Of a stretch of DNA of 6,679 nucleotides, positions 1 through 4,031 are shown in pieces. Below the pieces are notes generated by a model. The model did not search any database and was not told the DNA's origin. It was given only the letters and a program-made list of their open reading frames with translations. The DNA comes from Polycyclovorans sp046565985. Its GTDB lineage: Bacteria > Pseudomonadota > Gammaproteobacteria > Nevskiales > Nevskiaceae. The stretch covers positions 1 through 6,679 of the forward strand of contig JBKHXN010000027.1 in the NCBI GenBank assembly GCA_046565985.1, given 5' to 3'. Position 1 is the stretch's first letter, and each line of letters begins with the position of its first letter. Both the position numbers and the translations under genes were made by a program.

Positions 1-44
1 GCTCGACCGTAAGGCGTTAAACGGGCATGTTTATGACTGTTCAT
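1..44 (-). CDS. IS481-family transposase, N-terminal 14 residues only (partial at window edge)
   Basis: Reading leftwards from an ATG at 42-44 gives MNSHKHARLTPYGR before the window ends. From memory, this matches the highly conserved start of IS481 transposases (MNxHKNARLTPxGR), which is followed in the family by a helix-turn-helix and then a DDE integrase-type catalytic core; both would lie to the left. An AAGGAG ribosome binding site (complement of 51-56) sits six bases before the ATG, which fixes the start. The enzyme would cut and join the element's ends during transposition. Only the start is visible, so it cannot be said whether the gene is intact. The identification rests on a short but distinctive peptide with a good ribosome binding site in the right place next to a TGT-type end. 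Confidence 0.75.
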   Translation of the reverse strand, partial: MNSHKHARLTPYGR

Positions 45-108
45 CCGGGGCTCCTTCAAGTGGATTGGGTCGCACCTGAAGCTTCGGGGGAATCACCCCG
101 GATGAACA
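38..108. repeat. Perfect 13-bp inverted repeat within the IS end, arms 38-50 and 96-108
   Basis: TGTTCATCCGGGG at 38-50 is the exact reverse complement of 96-108, with a 45-base loop. The outer arm is the proposed terminal inverted repeat. The inner arm contains the transposase ATG (42-44) and abuts its ribosome binding site (51-56). A smaller hairpin, CGGGG 85-89 with CCCCG 96-100 and a six-base loop, uses the same C-run of the outer arm, so the two structures exclude each other. The pairing is read directly from the sequence; the role is inferred. Confidence 0.85.
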
Positions 109-120
109 ACCTACTGAGAG

Positions 121-150
121 ATCACAACTAGCCCGGCCGGGCGTTACACT
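121..150 (+). promoter_or_regulatory. Candidate sigma-70 promoter for ubiK-comM
   Basis: ATCACA (121-126, four of six matches to the -35 consensus) and TACACT (145-150) are 18 bases apart. They lie just after the IS tip and before the AGGAG ribosome binding site of ubiK at 161-165. A perfect 12-base palindrome, GCCCGGCCGGGC (131-142), lies in the spacer and could be an operator or chance GC-rich sequence. The implied leader is about 14 bases. This is a by-eye match in a GC-rich genome and therefore weak. Confidence 0.3.
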
Positions 151-170
151 CCCGCGCAAAAGGAGAGGCC

Positions 171-422
171 ATGATCAACACCCAGCAACTGGAAGACCTG
201 GCGGCCAAGCTCGCGGGCGTGATCCCGCCCGGGCTCAAGGGCCTGCGCGCGGAACTGCAGGACAACTTCCGCGCCGTGCTGCGCGCCAACCTGGAAAAGC
301 TGGATCTGGTCTCGCGCGAGCGCTTTGAAGTCCAGGCCGAGCTGCTGGCCCGCACCCAGGCCAAGCTGGCGGCGCTGGAAAAGCGCCTGAAGAAGCTGGA
401 ACAGGACCGCGCGGCGAGCTAG
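171..422 (+). CDS. ubiK: UbiK family accessory factor of ubiquinone biosynthesis (YqiC/BMFP)
   Basis: This 83-residue protein is predicted to be almost wholly helical. The N-terminal half contains the family-typical stretch PPGLKGLRAELQDNFRAVLR (19-38). The second half, from about residue 40, carries LVSRERFEVQ and then a Leu/Lys/Glu heptad pattern ending in LEKRLKKLEQ, a coiled coil that in the family drives trimer formation. UbiK (E. coli YqiC, slightly longer) is a soluble, membrane-associated factor that works with UbiJ in the late, oxygen-dependent steps of ubiquinone synthesis. The start is set by AGGAG at 161-165, five bases before the ATG. The TAG stop is three bases from the comM ATG, so the two are almost certainly cotranscribed. 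The gene looks complete and normal; only its upstream region is unusual, because an IS end lies 63 bases before the start. Confidence 0.93.
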   Translation: MINTQQLEDLAAKLAGVIPPGLKGLRAELQDNFRAVLRANLEKLDLVSRERFEVQAELLARTQAKLAALEKRLKKLEQDRAAS

Positions 423-425
423 CCG

Positions 426-1934
426 ATGGCGCTGGCAACCGTCCTCTCCCGCGCCCAGACCGGGCTCGCGGCGCCGCCCGTGACCGTGGAGGTGCACCTG
501 GCGCCGGGCCTGCCGGGGCTGAGCATCGTGGGCCTGCCCGAAGCCGCCGTGCGCGAGGCCAAGGACCGCGTGCGCGCCGCCATCCAGAACAGCGGCTATG
601 CCTTTCCGGGCCGGCGCATCACCGTCAACCTGGCCCCGGCCGATCTGCCCAAGGACAGCGGCCGCTTCGACCTGGCGATCGCGCTCGGCATCCTCGCCGC
701 CGCCGGGGACCTCCCGCAGCCGGCGCTGGAGGGGCTGGAGGTGCTGGGCGAGCTCTCGCTCTCCGGCGAGCTGCGCCCGGTGCGCGGCGTGTTGCCCGCC
801 GCCCTGCAGGCCGCCGCGCAGGGCCACCGCCTGCTGGTGCCCGCCGGCAACGCCGCCGAAGCCCTGCTGGGCGGGGCCGAGGTCTATCAGGCGCACCAAC
901 TTGGTGCGCTGTGCGCGGCACTCCACGCCAACGCCCTGGAACGCGCCCACGCCGCACCACAACAGAGCGCCGGGCCCCAGTATCCCGATCTCAGCGAGGT
1001 GCGCGGCCAACCGCAGGCCAAGCGGGCGCTGGAGATCGCCGCCGCCGGGGGCCATTCGCTGCTCATGGTGGGGCCGCCGGGCTCGGGCAAGTCCATGCTC
1101 GCCACCCGCCTGCCGGGCCTGCTGCCGCCGCTCACGGCGCAGGCCGCCCTGGAAGTGGCGGCGGTGGCCTCGGTCGGCCCGCAGGGGTTTGACCCCCAGC
1201 ACTGGGGCCTGCGGCCCTGCCGCGCGCCTCACCACACCGCTTCGGCGGTGGCGCTGGTGGGCGGCGGCAGCCCGCCACGGCCGGGCGAGATCACCCTGGC
1301 GCACCAGGGCGTGCTGTTCCTCGACGAGCTGCCGGAATTCCCGCGCGCCGTACTCGACGTGCTGCGCGAGCCGCTGGAGAGCGGGCAGATCACCATCTCG
1401 CGCGCGGCGCAGCAGGCGGATTTCCCCGCCCGCTTCCAGCTGGTGGCGGCCATGAACCCCTGCCCCTGCGGCTATCTGGGCGACAGCGAAGGCCGCTGCC
1501 GCTGCACGCCCGACCAGGTGGCGCGCTACCGCGGGCGGCTCTCCGGGCCGCTGCTGGACCGCATTGACCTGCACCTGTTCGTGCCGCGCGTGGCCCGCGG
1601 CGCGCTGCTGGAAGCGCCGGACGCGCAGGCGGAATCCAGCGCCGTGGTGCAGGAACGGGTGGCGCAGGCCCAGGCGCGCCAGCTGCAGCGGCAGGGCAGC
1701 CTCAACGCCGCCCTGTCGCCCAAGGCGCTGGACCGGCACGCGCCGCTGGACGCCAGCGCCCGCAGCCTGCTGGAAAGCGCGCTGCAGCGCCTGGGGCTCT
1801 CGGCCCGCGGCCTGCATCGCGTGATCAAGGTGGCGCGGACCGTGGCGGACCTGGCGGGCGCCGCGCAGATCGGCTCCGCCCACGTGGCCGAAGCGGTGCG
1901 CTACCGGGTGCTGGACCGCGAACCCGCCGGCTGA
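426..1934 (+). CDS. comM: ComM/YifB family Mg-chelatase-like AAA+ ATPase
   Basis: The 502-residue protein matches the family's full length. The N-terminal ChlI-like domain (about 20-140, Lon-protease-like fold) includes GLPGLSIVGLPE and INLAPADLPK-type sequence. The AAA+ core has Walker A GPPGSGKS at 216-223, Walker B VLFLDE at 296-301, a four-cysteine cluster (C346, C348, C358, C360, from CPCG and CRC) that may hold metal or stabilise the fold, and the conserved SGPLLDRIDLH at 373-383. The C-terminal Mg_chelatase_C helical domain is about 405-495. In Vibrio and other competent bacteria ComM is a hexameric helicase that promotes branch migration during integration of transforming DNA; it is not a true magnesium chelatase. 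It begins three bases after the ubiK stop with no strong ribosome binding site, suggesting translational coupling. Codons are very GC-rich (hand-counted lines 72-75% GC). No defects seen. Confidence 0.94.
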   Translation: MALATVLSRAQTGLAAPPVTVEVHLAPGLPGLSIVGLPEAAVREAKDRVRAAIQNSGYAFPGRRITVNLAPADLPKDSGRFDLAIALGILAAAGDLPQPALEGLEVLGELSLSGELRPVRGVLPAALQAAAQGHRLLVPAGNAAEALLGGAEVYQAHQLGALCAALHANALERAHAAPQQSAGPQYPDLSEVRGQPQAKRALEIAAAGGHSLLMVGPPGSGKSMLATRLPGLLPPLTAQAALEVAAVASVGPQGFDPQHWGLRPCRAPHHTASAVALVGGGSPPRPGEITLAHQGVLFLDELPEFPRAVLDVLREPLESGQITISRAAQQADFPARFQLVAAMNPCPCGYLGDSEGRCRCTPDQVARYRGRLSGPLLDRIDLHLFVPRVARGALLEAPDAQAESSAVVQERVAQAQARQLQRQGSLNAALSPKALDRHAPLDASARSLLESALQRLGLSARGLHRVIKVARTVADLAGAAQIGSAHVAEAVRYRVLDREPAG

Positions 1935-1961
1935 GCCCGCCCGGCGGGGGCGGGGGTGGAA

Positions 1962-2399
1962 TTACGGCTGCGGCTGCGCCGGCGCCGGCTCGGCGGCCGC
2001 GGGCGCTGTGGCGCTGGCCGCGAGGCGCTCCCAGAGGCTGTCCGCCAGCGACCGGGCGCGCGGATTGTTGGGGTTCAGCGTGGCGCTGATCCAGGCCAGG
2101 CTGTAGGCCAGCCGCAGCTCGTCCGGCTCCTGGGCGTGCTGGTAGATCATGGCGGCGTGGTAGTAGTCCGTGGCCGTGCTCACGCGCCCGCGCTTCATCA
2201 GCGACAGGATTTCCTCGCGGCGCTTGGCGTCGGCGCGGCCCACCACCTCCCAGTTCACCTCGCGCGAGGCCGCGGCCGCGCGTACGGCCTGGTCCTCGGC
2301 AAACAGCTGGCCCAGGCGGGCACTGCTGTCGGTCTCGCTGGCCCAGGCGGGGCTGCTGGCCAGGGCCAGCATCAACAAACTGATCCGTACGGCTCTCAT
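1962..2399 (-). CDS. Secreted/periplasmic protein of unknown function with a DYYHAAxIYQH motif
   Basis: This 145-residue protein starts with a clear signal peptide: MRAVR, a hydrophobic core 6-14, and probable cleavage after AWA at 18-20. The mature part is mainly helical. Residues 49-127 contain NWEVV, RREEILSLMKRG and DYYHAAMIYQH (79-89), followed by LAYSLAWISATLNP. From memory this resembles an uncharacterised bacterial family with a DYYHAAxIFQHG core and a following TPR-like helix pair; I cannot name the domain with confidence. The tail after 128 is Ala/Pro-rich. The start is chosen because AAGGA (complement of 2406-2410) lies six bases upstream, with a second AGGAG further out, and the signal peptide begins here; a longer in-frame extension to 2681 would overlap the next gene and lose the signal peptide. 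It converges on comM, with 27 bases between stops, and is preceded by its own promoter-sized gap, so it may be transcribed alone. Confidence 0.8.
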   Translation of the reverse strand: MRAVRISLLMLALASSPAWASETDSSARLGQLFAEDQAVRAAAASREVNWEVVGRADAKRREEILSLMKRGRVSTATDYYHAAMIYQHAQEPDELRLAYSLAWISATLNPNNPRARSLADSLWERLAASATAPAAAEPAPAQPQP

Positions 2400-2460
2400 G
2401 TGATGTCCTTTTTCTCCTGAGGAATGTACGCGCCCGGGCCAGGCCACACGGCGCGCGCAC

Positions 2461-2488
2461 ACCATACCAAGCGGGCGCGCCGGCGCAA
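2461..2488 (-). promoter_or_regulatory. Candidate sigma-70 promoter for the secreted protein gene
   Basis: On the minus strand TTGCGC (complement of 2483-2488) and TATGGT (complement of 2461-2466) are separated by 16 bases, about 60 bases before the ATG at 2399. The gap of 154 bases to the upstream GST gene is large enough for an independent promoter. The match is partial (three and four of six bases). Confidence 0.3.
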
Positions 2489-2553
2489 GAGCCTGGGGTA
2501 AGCCGTCGAGCACACAAGGCCCGCCGCTTTTGTCCGCGCCGGGTCGGGCACGG

Positions 2554-3159
2554 CTAATCCTGCAGGGGCGCCAGGCCCGGGCGGGCGTGCACGGCCGCGA
2601 GCCAGCGCCGCAGGGCGGGAAAGCGCGCCAGATCGAACCCGCCCTCGTGCGCCACCTGGGTGTAGGCGGCGAGCGCCACATCCGCCACCGTCAGCGTGTC
2701 ACCCGCGAGGAAGGGCGTCTGCTGCAGCTGCCGCTCCATCACCGCCAGCGCGGCGTAGCCCTTCTCGCGCGTGGCCACGATCTTCTCCGCCCATTCCGCC
2801 GCCTTGCCCAGGTACTTGATCCAGTACCGCACGGTGGCAATGTAGGGCTCGTGGCTGTACTGCTCGAAGAACAGCCACTCCAGCACCTTGGCGCGCGCCC
2901 AGCGCTCCGCGGGCAGCAGCGGGGTCCCCTCGGCCAGGTAGCAGAGCATGGCGTTGGATTCGGCCAGATGGCGGCCGTCCACCGCCAGCAGCGGCACCTT
3001 GCCGTTGGGGTTCATGGCCAGGTAGGCCGGCGTGCGCGAGGCGCCGTGGCCGATATCCACCTCCACCCATTCGAAGGGGATGCCCAGGTGCCGCATGAGC
3101 GCGGCCGGCTTCCAGCAGTTGCCGGAGCCGCTCATGCCGTACAGACGGATCCGGCTCAT
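2554..3159 (-). CDS. Glutathione S-transferase family protein
   Basis: This 201-residue cytosolic protein has the normal two-domain GST layout. The N-terminal thioredoxin-like domain (1-78) opens with IRLYGMSGSGNCWK; Ser10, Ser12 and Cys15 are candidates for the glutathione-activating residue. It continues to NPNGKVPLL (50-58, with cis-Pro56) and the glutathione-binding ESNA (67-70). The helical C-terminal domain (from about 86) has the folding N-capping box TVAD (157-160) inside AGDTLTVADVALAAY. Members conjugate glutathione to electrophiles or reduce disulfides; the substrate cannot be told from sequence. The SGNCxK start points to an uncharacterised bacterial subgroup rather than the classical beta class. 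The ATG at 3159 has only a weak AGGCGG-like ribosome binding site. It lies 33 bases after the lipoprotein gene stop on the same strand, so the two are probably cotranscribed. Confidence 0.9.
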   Translation of the reverse strand: MSRIRLYGMSGSGNCWKPAALMRHLGIPFEWVEVDIGHGASRTPAYLAMNPNGKVPLLAVDGRHLAESNAMLCYLAEGTPLLPAERWARAKVLEWLFFEQYSHEPYIATVRYWIKYLGKAAEWAEKIVATREKGYAALAVMERQLQQTPFLAGDTLTVADVALAAYTQVAHEGGFDLARFPALRRWLAAVHARPGLAPLQD

Positions 3160-3192
3160 GGCCGGCCGCCTGCCGGCACGGGAGCGGCGGCG

Positions 3193-3372
3193 TCAGCAGG
3201 GGCCGTAGCGGTCGCCATGATTGATGTGCGAGGCCGCCGCCTCGCTGGGCAGCGTCAGGGTCTTCTTGCCCTTGTGGCAGACCACCACGTCCTTGCCCGG
3301 CCCCGCACCCGGGCCCACCAGCACACAACCGGACAGGGCCAGCAACAGCATCGCAACGAACAAGGGTTTCAT
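3193..3372 (-). CDS. Small lipoprotein with CH...HxxHGD...C motif
   Basis: This 59-residue protein has a lipoprotein signal peptide (MKPLFVAMLLLALSGC) with lipobox LSGC, so Cys16 should be lipidated. The residue after the lipidated cysteine is Val, not Asp, which by the +2 rule of enterobacteria favours the outer membrane. After a Gly/Pro linker the mature part holds VCHKGKKTLTL (31-41) and ASHINHGDRYGPC (47-59), ending on a cysteine as last residue. From memory, this C-H ... TLxL ... HxxHGDxxGxC pattern recurs in short secreted modules of bacteria. C32/C59 could form a disulfide, and H33, H49, H52 and D54 could bind metal; this is inference. The start is fixed by AGAGG (complement of 3380-3384), seven bases upstream. 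A TATGCT -10-like box (complement of 3401-3406) without a clear -35 may be its promoter. The GST gene follows after 33 bases. Confidence 0.82.
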   Translation of the reverse strand: MKPLFVAMLLLALSGCVLVGPGAGPGKDVVVCHKGKKTLTLPSEAAASHINHGDRYGPC

Positions 3373-3458
3373 GGAGCTACCTCTTTGGTACACGGGCCTC
3401 AGCATACGCCCCGGCCGCGCTGGCCGTTGCCGGCTGCCCTGTCCGGGCCCCGCGCCAT

Positions 3459-4019
3459 TCAAGGATGCGCGCGCGCCGCACGCCCGAACAGCCAGGCCGC
3501 CGCCACGAACAGCGCCACGAAGAACCCGTTCAGCAGCAGGAGCTCGGCCGGCCCGCTCCACGGCCGGCCCAGGCCGGTACCCAGCGCGATGACGGTGACC
3601 ACGGCCTGCGCGAGCGCCATCGCCAGCAGCGCGCGGGCCATCCCCAGCGGCCGCAGGCGCGCGATGACGGCGCCGATGAGACCGGCGGCGAGCACGCCGA
3701 AATACATCCGGTTGGCGGGGTCGCCGTCCTGCCCGATGAGGCCCACGCCCAAACTCAGCCAGGCGAGCAGGAAAGCCGCCACCAGCGCGACCACGACGGC
3801 GGCCCGGTACGCGAAATCATCCCGCATCCTCGCAGCCAGATCGTAACCGCCGCAGGCCCCGCCCAGCAGGGCCCCGAACACGACAAAATCCGCCGCATCC
3901 CAGGCCACCTCATCGGTGAACCGCGTCGCCAGCCAGGGCAGCAGCAGTAACAGCGCCGCCACGCCCCAGCGCAGTTTCCGCCAGTGGTTGAAAGGATTGC
4001 TGTGTGTTGTTGACGGCAT
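3459..4019 (-). CDS. Six-helix integral membrane protein of unknown function
   Basis: The 186-residue protein has six hydrophobic segments at about 17-33, 43-57, 72-94, 105-121, 126-148 and 158-179, separated by short charged loops. Recognisable conserved-looking pieces are FTDEVAWDAADFV (34-46), the AYR before helix 3, VGLIGQDGDPANRMYF (92-107) and RLRPLGMARA (121-130). These recall an uncharacterised proteobacterial inner-membrane family; I cannot give it a function. It lacks a signal peptide and obvious catalytic residues, although the acidic residues in the 34-45 and 98-100 loops are notable. The ATG at 4019 has no good ribosome binding site and begins 12 bases after the stop of the helicase-nuclease gene on the same strand, so it may be expressed by read-through from that gene. 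An 86-base gap follows before the lipoprotein gene. Confidence 0.82.
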   Translation of the reverse strand: MPSTTHSNPFNHWRKLRWGVAALLLLLPWLATRFTDEVAWDAADFVVFGALLGGACGGYDLAARMRDDFAYRAAVVVALVAAFLLAWLSLGVGLIGQDGDPANRMYFGVLAAGLIGAVIARLRPLGMARALLAMALAQAVVTVIALGTGLGRPWSGPAELLLLNGFFVALFVAAAWLFGRAARAHP

Positions 4020-4031
4020 CGCATCAGCACA

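Larger units (their letters stand above)
1..108 (-). mobile_element. End of an IS481-family insertion sequence (upstream tip, element runs off the left edge)
   Basis: The minus strand carries the first codons of an IS481-type transposase. Some 50 bases upstream of them is a candidate terminal inverted repeat, reading TGTTCATCCGGGG inwards from position 108; IS481-family ends characteristically begin with TGT. The tip is placed at 108 because the 13-base arm starts there and the + strand beyond it leads directly into the ubiK promoter region. The other end, the matching terminal repeat and any target duplication are outside the window, so the exact boundary is inferred and could be off by a few bases. 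Confidence 0.72.

Noticed and set aside
1..120. tRNA, riboswitch or sigma-54 glnK-type promoter in the leftmost region
   Set aside because: No cloverleaf or T-loop was found, no TGGCAC-N5-TTGC match was seen, and the hairpins are better explained by the IS end.
144..1883. Long open frame (579 codons) on the minus strand opposite ubiK and comM
   Set aside because: It is the antisense shadow of two clearly recognised + strand genes in GC-rich DNA. Its translation is Gln/Ala/Gly/Arg-rich low-complexity sequence without domains and it has no suitable ribosome binding site.
1935..1961. GC-rich stem CCCGCC (1936-1941) with GGCGGG (1949-1954) between the converging comM and secreted-protein genes as a terminator
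   Set aside because: The position is right but there is no T-run on either strand after the stem, and such pairings are common by chance in G/C-rich sequence.
2400..2681. N-terminal extension of the secreted protein to 2681
   Set aside because: It would overlap the GST coding region and bury the signal peptide; the ATG at 2399 has a good ribosome binding site.
3373..3561. N-terminal extension of the lipoprotein to 3561
   Set aside because: It would overlap the membrane protein gene and place the lipobox internally; the ATG at 3372 has AGAGG seven bases upstream and starts a textbook lipoprotein signal.
2530..3846. Open frame of 438 codons on the + strand across the GST, lipoprotein and membrane protein genes
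   Set aside because: It runs through three genes with clear minus-strand domains or signal peptides; its composition (His/Arg/Gln/Ala-rich) is typical of antisense translation of GC-rich codons.
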